DNA from: an uncultured Lachnospiraceae bacterium
Lineage (GTDB): Bacteria; Bacillota; Clostridia; Lachnospirales; Lachnospiraceae
Assembly (NCBI GenBank): GCA_949155905.1
Contig: CASCWU010000005.1
Location: 1-61,706 of the forward strand
DNA length: 61,706 nucleotides
Direction: 5' to 3'
Part shown: positions 25,752 through 35,001 of the stretch, one piece after another
Position numbering within the stretch: position 1 is the first letter of the stretch
Layout: each line of letters opens with the position of its first letter
The notes under the pieces: generated by a model
Seen by the model: only the letters and a program-made list of their open reading frames with translations
What the model was told of the DNA's origin: nothing
Databases searched by the model: none
Made by a program: the position numbers and the translations under genes

Positions 25752-26693
25752 TTGAGTAAGATATATAATGTATCCGCGTCCCCGCATATCCGGGATCATG
25801 TGAATACGACGGATATTATGTTTGACGTTGTTGTGGCGCTGCTTCCAGCCAGTATTTTTGGTATTTACAATTTTGGACTGAGCGCGTTCCTTACCATTTT
25901 GATTACGGTTGCCACCTGTGTGCTGACGGAGCTGGTATATGAGCTTTTGATGAAACAGAGAGTGACGGTAGGAGATTTGTCTGCGGTTGTCACAGGGCTT
26001 TTACTGGCCTTGAACCTGCCGCCTACCGTTCCGTGGTGGATTTGTGTGCTGGGCGGAGTATTCGCGATTTTAGTAGTAAAGATGCTGTTTGGCGGGATCG
26101 GACAGAATATTATGAACCCGGCTCTGGCAGCACGCTGCTTTTTGCTGATCAGCTTTGCCGGACATATGACAAACTTTGTGATGGATGGAGTATCCGGTCC
26201 TACTCCGTTAGCGGTCTTAAAGGAAGGCGGTAAGCTGAACCTGTTGAGCATGTTTTTCGGGACGACAGGTGGGACGATTGGAGAAACCTCAGCTCTGGCT
26301 ATTTTGCTGGGTGCGGCGTATCTGCTGATCAAAAAAGTCATCACCTGGAGGATTCCGGTGATCTATATCATAACGACGGTTTTATTTACCGGGATATTTC
26401 ATAAAAACGGCTTTGCTCCGGAATTTATGGCGGCACAGGTTTGCGGCGGTGGCCTTTTATTAGGGGCGTTTTTTATGGCAAACGATTATACCACCAGTCC
26501 GATTACCGTATGGGGACAGGTGATCTATGCCATTATTTTGGGTATTTTAACAGGTGTCTTCCGTACATACGGAGCCAGTGCGGAGGGAGTATCCTATGCG
26601 ATTATTCTCTGTAACCTTCTGGTTCCGTTGATTGAGAAGATTACCATTCCTAAGTCGTTTGGAAAGGCAGGTGCGAAGCATGGCAACAAGTAA
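25752..26693 (+). CDS. rnfD: Rnf complex subunit RnfD
   Basis: An integral membrane subunit with about nine helices and a covalently bound FMN. The phosphoester Thr is expected in GVSGPTPLAVLKEG near residue 157. NPALAARCFLLISF and FFMANDYTTSPIT are conserved family stretches. The start codon is TTG behind AAGAGGTGTAACAC. Its last 14 bases overlap the start of rnfG. Confidence 0.94.
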   Translation: MSKIYNVSASPHIRDHVNTTDIMFDVVVALLPASIFGIYNFGLSAFLTILITVATCVLTELVYELLMKQRVTVGDLSAVVTGLLLALNLPPTVPWWICVLGGVFAILVVKMLFGGIGQNIMNPALAARCFLLISFAGHMTNFVMDGVSGPTPLAVLKEGGKLNLLSMFFGTTGGTIGETSALAILLGAAYLLIKKVITWRIPVIYIITTVLFTGIFHKNGFAPEFMAAQVCGGGLLLGAFFMANDYTTSPITVWGQVIYAIILGILTGVFRTYGASAEGVSYAIILCNLLVPLIEKITIPKSFGKAGAKHGNK

Positions 26694-27297
26694 AACAAAC
26701 AACCAAAGCTTTATCAAGGATGCCCTGGCACTGTGCCTCATTACTTTAGTAGCAGGTGCGCTGCTAGGATTTGTATACGAACTGACCAAGGGACCGATTG
26801 AGGAGGCAAAGCTGAAAGAAAAGCTTTCCGCTTATGAGTCCGTATTTCCGGATGCCGCTGATTTTGCAGAGGATGAGGCAGTTAAGGCTGCGGTAGCTTC
26901 TGATGCCTATGCGAGCGCGCTGGCAGCGGCAGGAGTAGACCGGGCAGCCGTGCAGGAAGCCTATCAGGCGTTAGATGCTTCCGGCAACGTGATTGGCTAT
27001 GCGATGGTGACGGATTCGACCAACGGTTATTCCGGGCAGATTTCCATTAGCGTCGGCATTAAATTAGACGGAACGGTTTCCGGGATGGAATTTTTGGTGA
27101 TGAACGAGACGCAGGGAATCGGTGCAAGGGCAACCGAGCCGGATTTCATGAATCAGTTTGTAGGAAAAACGGCCGATCAGTTTGCTTTAGGCGAAAATGT
27201 CGATGCGATGTCGGGCGCTACCGTCACCAGCAAGGCTGTCACCAATGCGATGAACGCAGCCTTGGTTTTTGTGCAGCAAATGTCGGCGGCACAGTAA
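26680..27297 (+). CDS. rnfG: Rnf complex subunit RnfG
   Basis: A membrane-anchored flavoprotein facing outwards. One N-terminal helix (residues 12-32) is followed by an FMN-binding domain with the covalent attachment motif SGATVTS (flavin on a Thr) near residue 180, and ETQGIGARATEPDF. The start at 26680 overlaps the end of rnfD, with AAAGGCAGG upstream. An Ala-rich stretch (residues 65-100) is less conserved. Confidence 0.93.
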   Translation: MATSKTNNQSFIKDALALCLITLVAGALLGFVYELTKGPIEEAKLKEKLSAYESVFPDAADFAEDEAVKAAVASDAYASALAAAGVDRAAVQEAYQALDASGNVIGYAMVTDSTNGYSGQISISVGIKLDGTVSGMEFLVMNETQGIGARATEPDFMNQFVGKTADQFALGENVDAMSGATVTSKAVTNAMNAALVFVQQMSAAQ

Positions 27298-27312
27298 GGA
27301 GGGCTAAAAAGA

Positions 27313-28011
27313 ATGAAACGATATATGGAACGTTTGTGGAATGGCATTATCAAGGAGAATCCTATTTTTGTTCTGATGCTGGGGATGTGTCCGACGCTGG
27401 CGGTGACGACCTCTGCAACGAACGGCCTGGGAATGGGACTGACGACTGCCGTAGTATTGATTATGTCTAACGCACTGATTTCTCTGCTGCGTAAGATGAT
27501 TCCGGATCGCGTGCGGATTCCGGCGTATATTGTAGTGGTGGCGTCTTTTGTGACGATTGTGCAGCTTTTACTGCAGGCTTACTTAAAGAGCTTAAACGAT
27601 GCTCTGGGCATTTATATCCCGTTGATCGTGGTAAACTGTATTATTTTGGGCCGGGCAGAGGCTTATGCGTCCAGAAATTCCGTCGGGCTGGCTATTTTTG
27701 ACGGTATCGGCATGGGTCTTGGCTTTACCGTAGGTCTGACCTGTATCGGTCTGGTACGTGAACTCTTAGGCGCTGGTACGGTGTTCGGAGCTGCCGTTAT
27801 GCCAAAGGCTTATGAACCGATTACAATTTTTGTAAAGCCGGCAGGAGCATTTTTGGTAGTAGCGCTGCTGGGCGCTTTGCAGAATAAGTTTAAGCTAAAA
27901 TCTGCGACGAACGGTTCTGTACCGGCAACGGCAGGCTGCGGCGGAAGCTGTGATAAATGCGCTGGAAGCGCCTGTGCGGAAAATCATGCCAGGATTGCAG
28001 AGAAGAAGTAG
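27313..28011 (+). CDS. rnfE: Rnf complex subunit RnfE with Cys-rich tail
   Basis: A six-helix membrane subunit that pairs with RnfA; family landmarks are NPIFVLMLGMCPTLAVTTSA and LIVVNCIILGRAEAYASRN. The two Cys of the CP and NC motifs contribute to the intramembrane iron-sulfur cluster formed with RnfA. After the last helix comes a tail of about 35 residues with four Cys, CGGSCDKCAGSAC, which is not part of the basic RnfE fold and could bind metal or an extra cluster. The site AAGGAGGGCTAAAAAGA precedes the start. Confidence 0.93.
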   Translation: MKRYMERLWNGIIKENPIFVLMLGMCPTLAVTTSATNGLGMGLTTAVVLIMSNALISLLRKMIPDRVRIPAYIVVVASFVTIVQLLLQAYLKSLNDALGIYIPLIVVNCIILGRAEAYASRNSVGLAIFDGIGMGLGFTVGLTCIGLVRELLGAGTVFGAAVMPKAYEPITIFVKPAGAFLVVALLGALQNKFKLKSATNGSVPATAGCGGSCDKCAGSACAENHARIAEKK

Positions 28012-28023
28012 GAGGAGACCATC

Positions 28024-28602
28024 ATGAAGGATTTGATTTTATTATTTGTATCAGCCGCATTGGTCAATAACGTCGTATTGACACAGTTTCTGGGGATTTG
28101 CCCGTTCCTTGGCGTATCCAAAAAGGTAAAGACAGCAGCCGGGATGGGTGCGGCGGTTATTTTCGTCATTACCCTGGCGTCGATGTGTACCTTCGCCATT
28201 CAGAAGCTGATCCTCGATCCGTTAGAGCTTGGCTATTTGCAGACGGTTGTCTTTATTCTGGTAATTGCGGCACTGGTACAGTTTGTAGAAATGGTGCTAA
28301 AAAAGATCAGCCCAGCTCTTTACAATGCATTGGGAGTATATCTGCCTTTGATTACTACCAACTGCGCGGTATTGGGTGTGGCGATCAACAACATTCAATT
28401 TGAACATACCTTTTTGCAAAGTATTTTCTATTCCGTAGGAATTGCCTCCGGATTTACGCTGTCGATTGTCATTCTTGCCGGTCTGCGGGAGCGGATGGAA
28501 AACAATACAGAGATTCCAAAGTCCTTTCAGGGTTCTCCGATTGTACTGATTACGGCGGCTCTGATGGCGATTGCGTTCAGCGGCTTTGCAGGGTTAATGT
28601 AA
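28024..28602 (+). CDS. rnfA: Rnf complex subunit RnfA
   Basis: A six-helix membrane subunit, inverted relative to RnfE, sharing the iron-sulfur site: NNVVLTQFLGICPFLGVSKK and LPLITTNCAVLGVAINN carry the two Cys. The length of 192 residues is the family norm. It lies 12 bases behind rnfE with a GGAGGAGACCATC site. Confidence 0.95.
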   Translation: MKDLILLFVSAALVNNVVLTQFLGICPFLGVSKKVKTAAGMGAAVIFVITLASMCTFAIQKLILDPLELGYLQTVVFILVIAALVQFVEMVLKKISPALYNALGVYLPLITTNCAVLGVAINNIQFEHTFLQSIFYSVGIASGFTLSIVILAGLRERMENNTEIPKSFQGSPIVLITAALMAIAFSGFAGLM

Positions 28603-28620
28603 AAAGGAGGAAACGAAGAG

Positions 28621-29418
28621 ATGAACATGATGATTATTGTAATTTCGGCAGCGTTGATTGGCGGCGTTGCATTGCTCGTCGGTTTGCTCCTTGGTGTAGC
28701 AGGGAAGTTTTTTCAGGTAGAGGTAAATGAACGGGAGCTGGCCGTAAGAGAAGCGCTCCCGGGGAATAACTGCGGCGGCTGCGGCTATCCGGGCTGCGAC
28801 GGACTGGCCAAGGCGATTGCAGCAGGAGAAGCCTCCGTTGGTGCCTGTCCGGTCGGAGGAGCGGCGGTTGCAGAGGCGATTTCTGCTATTATGGGAGTTA
28901 GCGCCGGAAAGACGGTTCGTCAGGTAGCGTTTGTCAAATGCGGAGGAACCTGTGACAAGGCAGTGTATAAGGGAAATTATTTCGGCGTACAGGACTGTAA
29001 AAAAGCGGCGGTTGTACCAGGACAGTCCGGGAAGGCTTGTTCCTTTGGTTGTATGGGGCTTGGAACGTGTGTGAAGGCCTGTCCGTTTGATGCGATTCAT
29101 GTGGAGAACGGAATTGCTGTTGTAGATAAGGAAAAGTGTACGGCCTGCGGCCGCTGTGTAGCTGCCTGTCCGCTAGAGCTGATTGAATTTGTTCCATATG
29201 AAGCAGAGGCGGCAGTAGGCTGTCATTCTACCGAAAAAGGAAAGGATGTCAAGGCAGTCTGTGAAGCGGGTTGTATCGGCTGCGGAATCTGTGCGAAGAA
29301 TTGTCCGGAAGGGGCGATTATGGTAGAAAACAACCTGGCGCATATTGACCAGAGCAAGTGTACCGGTTGCGGAACCTGTATCGAGAAGTGTCCGACCGGA
29401 GCGATTAAACGGCTGTAG
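28621..29418 (+). CDS. rnfB: Rnf complex subunit RnfB
   Basis: The ferredoxin-interacting subunit. One N-terminal helix (residues 4-26) precedes an Fe-S domain (NCGGCGYPGCDGLAKAI). A CGGTCDKA and CSFGCMGLGTCVKACP region and three further 4Fe-4S motifs follow (CTACGRCVAACP, CIGCGICAKNCP, CTGCGTCIEKCP). It passes electrons from reduced ferredoxin towards RnfG/D/C. It is the last gene of the operon and meets the minus-strand subtilase tail to tail with 13 bases between; no terminator hairpin is evident. Confidence 0.95.
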   Translation: MNMMIIVISAALIGGVALLVGLLLGVAGKFFQVEVNERELAVREALPGNNCGGCGYPGCDGLAKAIAAGEASVGACPVGGAAVAEAISAIMGVSAGKTVRQVAFVKCGGTCDKAVYKGNYFGVQDCKKAAVVPGQSGKACSFGCMGLGTCVKACPFDAIHVENGIAVVDKEKCTACGRCVAACPLELIEFVPYEAEAAVGCHSTEKGKDVKAVCEAGCIGCGICAKNCPEGAIMVENNLAHIDQSKCTGCGTCIEKCPTGAIKRL

Positions 29419-29431
29419 AAAAAGAAAGGTC

Positions 29432-30937
29432 TTATTGGAAGGACATAAAAATGGCCGGGGATTGCCAGACTGGGATGACCAGGATGGTTTCGTTTCCGGC
29501 ATAGTCGCAAAGATAAAAGGTGTAATAGCCTGGCTTGGACAGAGTGAGAGTGCCGGTGTAGAGCAAATCATTGCCTATACCGGCATTTAAAAATGCGTCG
29601 GGTGTTTGCCGGCCAGGAAGATACCGAATGGCACGGAGGCCAGAGCCGCCAGTATCCCGGACAAGGATTTGTAAAGAGATACCAGTCATCTCGTAGGAGA
29701 CTTCCCAGCTCATCTCTGGAGCCTCCAGATCGCGTTCGAGAGAGTCGAGAGAGGACAGAAGAGAAAGCGCCTGCACAAGATCGGGGATGACCGGGTGAGT
29801 GAGATAGCCCTTTAAGGCTGGAAGCGGACGTCCGCCAGAAAGCAGTGCTTCCTTTATCTGTATGGCAGAAAGTCCTTGCGAGGAGGCATAGAGCAGAGCC
29901 GCGGCAGCACAAACGTAAGGAGCGGACATAGAGGTTCCGCTCATAGAGGCATATCCTTCGATTACTGTGCTGGTGATATCTTCTCCAGGGGCAGCGATAT
30001 CGACTGAGGAGGCGCCATAGTTGGAAAAGGCAGACAACGTCCCGGTGGTTTCATTTATACTGGCGACCGAAATCAGGTTTTCGGCATCAAAGGAGGCCGG
30101 ATAAACAGGCGTCTCGTCATTGTCCGAGGAAGCGTTTCCGGCTGCTGCGACAAACAGCATGCCAGATTCCCGGATCGTTTCTTCCAAAGCGCTGTGATAA
30201 GCAGAGGTTCCAAAGCTTAGACAGCAGATGTCCGCACCCATTGCCTCTGCGTACTGGATCGCCTGGATGGTATGTGCAATTGAACCTGTGCCAAAGGAGT
30301 GCGCAGAACTCCCTCCGCCTAAAACCTTGAGGCTCATGATCTGGACAGAAGAGCCGGAGCCATCAGTCGGAGTACATAGGGCAGCAAATTTTTGGAAAAG
30401 GGCAATCTCAGAAACAATAATTCCGGCAAGATGCGTGCCGTGATTGTCATTGTCCGTCGGATCGGGTATTCTGTAGGTTGGAGAGAGGTATTCTTTTGTC
30501 GGGGAAAGTGTTTTGTTTTTCAGTGGGTCTGTGCCGTAATGGCAGGTGGTGTTGTCGTTATGGTAAAAATCCCAGCCGTATACATCGTCTATATAACCAT
30601 TTCCGTCGTTATCAATTCCGTCTCCCGGGATTTCACCTGGGTTTTTCCATAAAAAAGGCTCCAGATCCGGATGCAGGCAGTCGATGCCGGTATCTATGAC
30701 TGCGATAATAACAGGGCGGCCGGACGGCTTTGAGACAGTAAATGTTTCCGAGGGAACCATAAAAACAGAAGCTGGCTTTTGTTCCAGAGAAAAAGCATAG
30801 AATTGATCTGGATATAGCAGGGCAGTAAAAAAGGACGGTTGTTTGGAAACCATATGGCTAAAAAGGATACAGCTAAGCAGCAAAAAAAACAGAAGAAGCC
30901 TGATGACAGACTTCTTCCGCGGCTTATAGGCACTCAT
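29432..30937 (-). CDS. Membrane-anchored subtilisin-like (S8) serine protease
   Basis: Residues 11-29 form a signal anchor. The catalytic triad is complete: Asp82 in AVIDTGID, His166 in NHGTHLAG and Ser336 in SGTSMSAP, with the oxyanion Asn in AAAGN. A Ca-binding-like GDGIDNDGNGYIDDVYGWDF stretch, as in S8 enzymes of this type, lies between Asp and His. The C-terminal 110 residues form a beta-rich domain (VRDTGGSGLRAIRYLPG). Its start overlaps the end of the upstream FliD-like gene by 14 bases, so the protease is probably made with that protein, which may be substrate or partner. Confidence 0.9.
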   Translation of the reverse strand: MSAYKPRKKSVIRLLLFFLLLSCILFSHMVSKQPSFFTALLYPDQFYAFSLEQKPASVFMVPSETFTVSKPSGRPVIIAVIDTGIDCLHPDLEPFLWKNPGEIPGDGIDNDGNGYIDDVYGWDFYHNDNTTCHYGTDPLKNKTLSPTKEYLSPTYRIPDPTDNDNHGTHLAGIIVSEIALFQKFAALCTPTDGSGSSVQIMSLKVLGGGSSAHSFGTGSIAHTIQAIQYAEAMGADICCLSFGTSAYHSALEETIRESGMLFVAAAGNASSDNDETPVYPASFDAENLISVASINETTGTLSAFSNYGASSVDIAAPGEDITSTVIEGYASMSGTSMSAPYVCAAAALLYASSQGLSAIQIKEALLSGGRPLPALKGYLTHPVIPDLVQALSLLSSLDSLERDLEAPEMSWEVSYEMTGISLQILVRDTGGSGLRAIRYLPGRQTPDAFLNAGIGNDLLYTGTLTLSKPGYYTFYLCDYAGNETILVIPVWQSPAIFMSFQ

Positions 30938-32234
30938 TGTAAAACAGCCCGCTGTAAAGAGAAATGGCGTACGGGCTTAAAAAGTTCTGCCTGGTGGTAT
31001 TAGGATAAGCAACAATTTCCTTGGTCGCATATTGAACCGGATCCAGGGAAATCTGATTCAGCTCATTTTTCAGATCGACGACAAACGGAGAATCCCCGGC
31101 AAACAAGCTTGGAAGAGAGCCGTCCTCTAAACTCTGGGAAACCAGATCGTACGAAGCGGCCAGCCGTCCGTCAGAGAGGAAAATACCGCAGTCTCCGAGG
31201 CGTTCGGAATGCCAGGAAAGAAGCTGGCTTAGATTCCGATACAGTGCAGAGGAGCCGCTGTGATTTTCCATGGCGGTTTCGCCTACCCAAAGGAATGAAT
31301 TGTACTGATTTAAAAAGTCCTCTAGCAAATCCTTTACCCCGGCCGTATCCGGCGTATAACCAATACGGATGCTCTCCTCGGAAGCCTTCAGCAAGGAAAC
31401 ATGAAGACTTCTTTTTAAAGTAAATTCGTTGTTCATCAGCTCCTTAGAGGAGCCGTTTAGGGTGACATAGGCATTGGCCGGACTTTGATCCAGGTGATTT
31501 AAGCCAAGGAAATCAATCAACCCATGTCCGCCGGATGGATATTCGAGATCGGTCAGGGTGAAGGTACGCTCCTTGACCCGTCCGGTATGTTCGGACTCTA
31601 AACGCATCCGAATACGCTCACCGCCCAGCCCGTCTACCTTGGCCTGGATGCCAATGGAGGATTTTCCTAAAAAGCGCGCCAGCTTGGAAAGGATATCCTG
31701 ATTGGTGCTGCCTGGTGAAATATTAAACTGGAGCTGATAAAGATTGTCCTCTACCTCTGCCTGAAAACGGTAGAGGCCAGGCTCCAGAGTATGACCTGCA
31801 GCATAGAGAGGATTCCCGATGTTTCTTTGCGGAAGCGCGAGAGAATGAATCTGCAGCAGGGCAGACTCCGGCAGCTCCTCTAACGGCAGTCCCGCAGCCT
31901 CCGGGGTAAGCTCTGCCGAAGCCAACAGAGGATGATCGGAAACCGCCAGCCATGAGGAATAGAGATCGGACTGTGCCGGATCAAGCTCGTCAAGCAGGGC
32001 AGACAGATTCATGGCGTCCTCTTTCATATCTATTAAAAAATGGCGTTTTGCCGTATTGAGCTGGAGCAGGTAAAGCGGGGAAGCAGCATTTTTCTTGGCC
32101 ATACGTGCATAGATGCCACGCAGCTCCGAGGAGCCGCTTAAACGTTTGGCTGCAGTACGGCGGACAGAACGGCGCCGCTCGATTTGACGTGCTGCCAACT
32201 GCTGGGTGATCTGGGTATAAATTGGTGCAGGCAT
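30924..32234 (-). CDS. Orphan FliD-like (flagellar cap-like) protein
   Basis: A 436-residue protein. The middle and end recall flagellar hook-associated protein 2: a repeated Ig-like beta region (residues 110-260), a helical stretch with VKDLLEDFLNQYNSFLW, and the C-terminal LKNELNQISLDPVQY, close to the FliD/HAP2 end motif. The N-terminus is basic and has no signal peptide. No other flagellar gene lies in the window. The start follows the strong site GGAAGGAGGAACGGTT. Function may be outside flagella; the coupled subtilase supports an export or surface role. Confidence 0.6.
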   Translation of the reverse strand: MPAPIYTQITQQLAARQIERRRSVRRTAAKRLSGSSELRGIYARMAKKNAASPLYLLQLNTAKRHFLIDMKEDAMNLSALLDELDPAQSDLYSSWLAVSDHPLLASAELTPEAAGLPLEELPESALLQIHSLALPQRNIGNPLYAAGHTLEPGLYRFQAEVEDNLYQLQFNISPGSTNQDILSKLARFLGKSSIGIQAKVDGLGGERIRMRLESEHTGRVKERTFTLTDLEYPSGGHGLIDFLGLNHLDQSPANAYVTLNGSSKELMNNEFTLKRSLHVSLLKASEESIRIGYTPDTAGVKDLLEDFLNQYNSFLWVGETAMENHSGSSALYRNLSQLLSWHSERLGDCGIFLSDGRLAASYDLVSQSLEDGSLPSLFAGDSPFVVDLKNELNQISLDPVQYATKEIVAYPNTTRQNFLSPYAISLYSGLFYNECL

Positions 32235-32320
32235 AACCGTTCCTCCTTCCTTATATAGTATATGATATCACGTTACTATAAAAATGCAAGGGAAAAAGGA
32301 AAAAGTGTATGAAAAAAGTA

Positions 32321-32349
32321 TTGACGAGGCGGAGTGTTTATGATATAGT
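32321..32349 (+). promoter_or_regulatory. Promoter of rpmG-secE-nusG
   Basis: TTGACG (32321-32326), 17-base spacer, TATAGT (32344-32349). The other half of this gap (32235-32300) must hold the divergent promoter of the FliD-like gene; TTGCAT and TATCAT on the minus strand with 16 bases between are candidates. Confidence 0.75.
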
Positions 32350-32467
32350 AAGGGAGCGATGAAATAGGTCTTTTTTTTATGCCTAAAAACATGTTAGGAA
32401 CTGCAAAAAAGAAAAGTAGTTCCTTCCTTGTAAACACGAAAATGAATTGATAGCGGAGGTGGAAGTT

Positions 32468-32617
32468 GTGCGTACAAAAATCACATTGGCATGTACGGAA
32501 TGCAAACAGCGGAACTACAATACCATGAAAGAAAAGAAGCTGCATCCGGATCGGATGGAGACCAAGAAATATTGCAAATTCTGTAAGGCTCATACCCTGC
32601 ATAAAGAGACCAGATAG
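32468..32617 (+). CDS. rpmG: 50S ribosomal protein L33
   Basis: A 49-residue zinc-ribbon ribosomal protein with GTG start behind [27 protein letters not shown], then MEAT-like [19 protein letters not shown]. The four Cys of the zinc ribbon (CTEC and CKFC) are present, so this is the C+ form. It stands directly before secE and nusG, the usual clostridial order. Confidence 0.95.
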   Translation: MRTKITLACTECKQRNYNTMKEKKLHPDRMETKKYCKFCKAHTLHKETR

Positions 32618-32692
32618 GCTGACAGAACAGGCAGGATACGGCCGTCAAGGCAGGAATGTCTGGCCGGTATCCGGCAGAAAGGAAAGAAAAAC

Positions 32693-32902
32693 ATGGGAGA
32701 CGTAACGAGCAAAACTGCAGATAAGGCTCCTAAGAAGAGCTTTTTCAAGGCTATGAAATCGGAATTTAAAAAGATTGTATGGCCGGACAGGGACTCACTT
32801 TTGAAGCAATCCGTTTCTGTCGTCGTTGTTTCCGTTGTGCTTGGTGCTGCTATTGCAGTGCTGGATCTTGGCATTCAGTACGTGATTGATTTAATTCTGT
32901 AG
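32693..32902 (+). CDS. secE: Preprotein translocase subunit SecE
   Basis: A 69-residue single-helix SecE: FFKAMKSEFKKIVWPDRDSL is the conserved amphipathic region (KKIxWP), followed by one transmembrane helix. It completes the SecYEG channel. The start follows AGGAAAGAAAAAC; nusG begins 19 bases behind it. Confidence 0.95.
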   Translation: MGDVTSKTADKAPKKSFFKAMKSEFKKIVWPDRDSLLKQSVSVVVVSVVLGAAIAVLDLGIQYVIDLIL

Positions 32903-32921
32903 AATAAGATAAGGTGATGAT

Positions 32922-33437
32922 ATGTCAGAGGCGAAATGGTATGTGGTACACACTTATTCCGGTTATGAGAATAAGGTGAAGGCCAACATCGAGAAAACGA
33001 TTGAGAACAGAAAGCTGCAGGATCAGATTCTGGAGGTTTCAGTTCCGCTGGAAGAAGTAGTGGAAGTGAAAAACGGTGTGAAAAAACAGGTACAAAAGAA
33101 GCTGTTTCCCGGCTATGTGCTTCTCAATATGATTATGAATGATGATACCTGGTATGTGGTAAGGAATACCAGGGGCGTAACCGGATTTGTAGGACCAGGC
33201 TCTAAGCCAGTACCATTGACCGATGCGGAGATGAAGAGCATGGGAGTCCACCACAGCGAGGTTCAGATCGATCTTGAGGAAGGGGATTCCGTGGTGGTGA
33301 CAGCCGGTGTCTGGGAGAATACGACAGGGATTGTCCAGACGATCAACAATGTGAAGCAGATTGTTACTATCAGTGTAGACATGTTCGGACGGGAAACACC
33401 TGTGGAGATCAGTTTCACCGATATCAAGAAGTTATAA
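32922..33437 (+). CDS. nusG: Transcription termination/antitermination factor NusG
   Basis: A 171-residue NusG. The NGN domain starts with [20 protein letters not shown] and contains [32 protein letters not shown]; the KOW domain follows ([22 protein letters not shown]). It binds RNA polymerase and affects pausing and termination. In the secE-nusG-rplK-rplA order. Confidence 0.96.
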   Translation: MSEAKWYVVHTYSGYENKVKANIEKTIENRKLQDQILEVSVPLEEVVEVKNGVKKQVQKKLFPGYVLLNMIMNDDTWYVVRNTRGVTGFVGPGSKPVPLTDAEMKSMGVHHSEVQIDLEEGDSVVVTAGVWENTTGIVQTINNVKQIVTISVDMFGRETPVEISFTDIKKL

Positions 33438-33453
33438 GTGGAGGTTATCACAA

Positions 33454-33879
33454 ATGGCAAAGAAAGTAGAAGGTTATATAAAATTACAGATTCCTGCCGC
33501 TAAGGCAACCCCGGCTCCTCCGGTTGGACCGGCCTTAGGACAGCATGGTGTAAACATTGTACAGTTTACCAAGGAATTTAATGCCAGAACAGCAGGACAG
33601 GAAGGAATGATTATTCCGGTTGTCATTACGGTATATGCGGATCGGAGCTTCAGCTTTATTACAAAGACTCCTCCGGCTGCCGTATTATTAAAGAAGGCAT
33701 GTAAGATTGAGACTGCATCCGCAGCTCCGAATAAGAACAAGGTAGCGACCATCAAAAAGGACGAGGTTCGTAAGATTGCCGAGCTGAAGATGCCAGATCT
33801 GAATGCTGCCAGCGTAGAAAGCGCTATGAGCATGATCGCAGGAACCGCCCGTTCTATGGGAATTGTAGTAGAGGATTAG
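33454..33879 (+). CDS. rplK: 50S ribosomal protein L11
   Basis: A 141-residue L11: [34 protein letters not shown] and, in the RNA-binding C-terminal domain, [12 protein letters not shown] and [18 protein letters not shown]. The start follows GGAGGTTATCACAA. A 170-base gap with small stems (GGCAGG/CCTGCC) separates it from rplA. Confidence 0.97.
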   Translation: MAKKVEGYIKLQIPAAKATPAPPVGPALGQHGVNIVQFTKEFNARTAGQEGMIIPVVITVYADRSFSFITKTPPAAVLLKKACKIETASAAPNKNKVATIKKDEVRKIAELKMPDLNAASVESAMSMIAGTARSMGIVVED

Positions 33880-34049
33880 AAACGGTCTGTTCGGCAGCCT
33901 GCGCGCACTTTTTAGGAAAGCCTGAGGACAGGCAGTAAAAAGCGGCAGGGAGAGCGGAAGAGACAGAAGGCGGCATAGGCCGCAGCAAAGACAGTGGGAG
34001 GCAGGAAAAACCTGCCGAAGCATAGATACCACAGGAGGTTTTGTTTATT

Positions 34050-34742
34050 ATGAAAAGAGGAAAGAAATACGTAGAGGCTGCGAAATTAGTGGACAGGGCA
34101 ACCTTCTATGACACAGCAGATGCCATCACTTTAGTGAAAAAGACAGCAGTTGCAAAGTTCGATGAGACAGTAGAAGCCCATATCAAGCTTGGTGTAGACG
34201 GACGTCATGCCGATCAGCAGGTGCGTGGTGCCGTAGTTCTGCCGCACGGGACAGGCCGTACGGTTCGTGTCCTGGTATTTGCCAAGGGCGATAAGATCAA
34301 CGAGGCAGAGGCAGCAGGAGCCGATTATGTAGGCGGCGAGGAGCTGATTCCGAAGATCCAGAACGAGGGTTGGTTTGAATTTGACGTAGTGGTTGCTACT
34401 CCGGATATGATGGGCGTAGTAGGTCGTCTGGGACGTGTCCTGGGACCAAAGGGCTTGATGCCGAACCCAAAGGCCGGTACTGTAACGATGGATGTTGCAA
34501 AAGCTGTCGCAGATATCAAGGCCGGTAAGATTGAGTACCGTCTTGACAAAGCAAATATTATTCATGTGCCAGTGGGAAAAGCTTCCTTTACAGAGGAGCA
34601 GTTAACAGACAACTTCAACACGCTAATAGGCGCTATTGTAAAAGCCAAACCGGCTTCCGCAAAGGGCCAATATTTAAGGAGCGTTACTCTGAGTTCCACG
34701 ATGGGACCGGGAGTGAGATTGAATACAACAAAGCTCGGCTAA
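34050..34742 (+). CDS. rplA: 50S ribosomal protein L1
   Basis: A 230-residue L1: [60 protein letters not shown] and [12 protein letters not shown]. The start at 34050 has AGGAGG 11 bases upstream; a TTG at 34041 in frame is the alternative. The usual following genes rplJ and rplL are not here. Confidence 0.97.
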   Translation: MKRGKKYVEAAKLVDRATFYDTADAITLVKKTAVAKFDETVEAHIKLGVDGRHADQQVRGAVVLPHGTGRTVRVLVFAKGDKINEAEAAGADYVGGEELIPKIQNEGWFEFDVVVATPDMMGVVGRLGRVLGPKGLMPNPKAGTVTMDVAKAVADIKAGKIEYRLDKANIIHVPVGKASFTEEQLTDNFNTLIGAIVKAKPASAKGQYLRSVTLSSTMGPGVRLNTTKLG

Positions 34743-34870
34743 TCCTTTCGTCATACCGGAGGGATAGCTCCTCTGGTGGAAGATTGGCCCTTGTAGGAAA
34801 AAGAAAGGCTTTGCATCGCGCATAACAGGTTGCCGCTTTCGGTGTTATGACCGGAGGCGGCTCCTTTTTA
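34743..34870 (+). promoter_or_regulatory. Leader with terminator and competing hairpin behind rplA
   Basis: A first stem (ATACCGGAGG with CCTCTGGT, about 34753-34782) is followed by a terminator-like stem: GCCGCTTTCGGT (34832-34843) with ACCGGAGGCGGC (34850-34861), 12 pairs with two wobbles, then TCCTTTTTA. The 6-base loop GTTATG can instead pair with CATAAC at 34821-34826, which would break the terminator. The position is that of the L10 (rplJ) autoregulatory leader in Firmicutes, but a MATE gene follows. It may be a relic or a reused attenuator. Confidence 0.6.
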
Positions 34871-34898
34871 TGCACAGATCTGCGTAAGGAGTAAATTT
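34865..34898 (+). repeat. Post-terminator conserved motif, copy 2
   Basis: TTTTTATGCACAGATCTGCG then TAAGGAGTAAATTTTT. The same motif with two changes follows the T-box terminator at 5377-5411. It stands immediately behind the hairpin in both places. Confidence 0.55.
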
Positions 34899-34922
34899 TT
34901 GAACGTTGTAAAAAATACTGCA

Positions 34923-34951
34923 TTGACGTAAACGATTACAAGAGGTATGAT
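34923..34951 (+). promoter_or_regulatory. Promoter of the MATE gene
   Basis: TTGACG (34923-34928), 17-base spacer, TATGAT (34946-34951), 50 bases upstream of the start. So the MATE gene need not depend on read-through from rplA. Confidence 0.75.
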
Positions 34952-35001
34952 AGTAGTTAAGAAGCATTCGGATAAGGATAAGAAAAGAAGGGAGAATGGG
35001 G

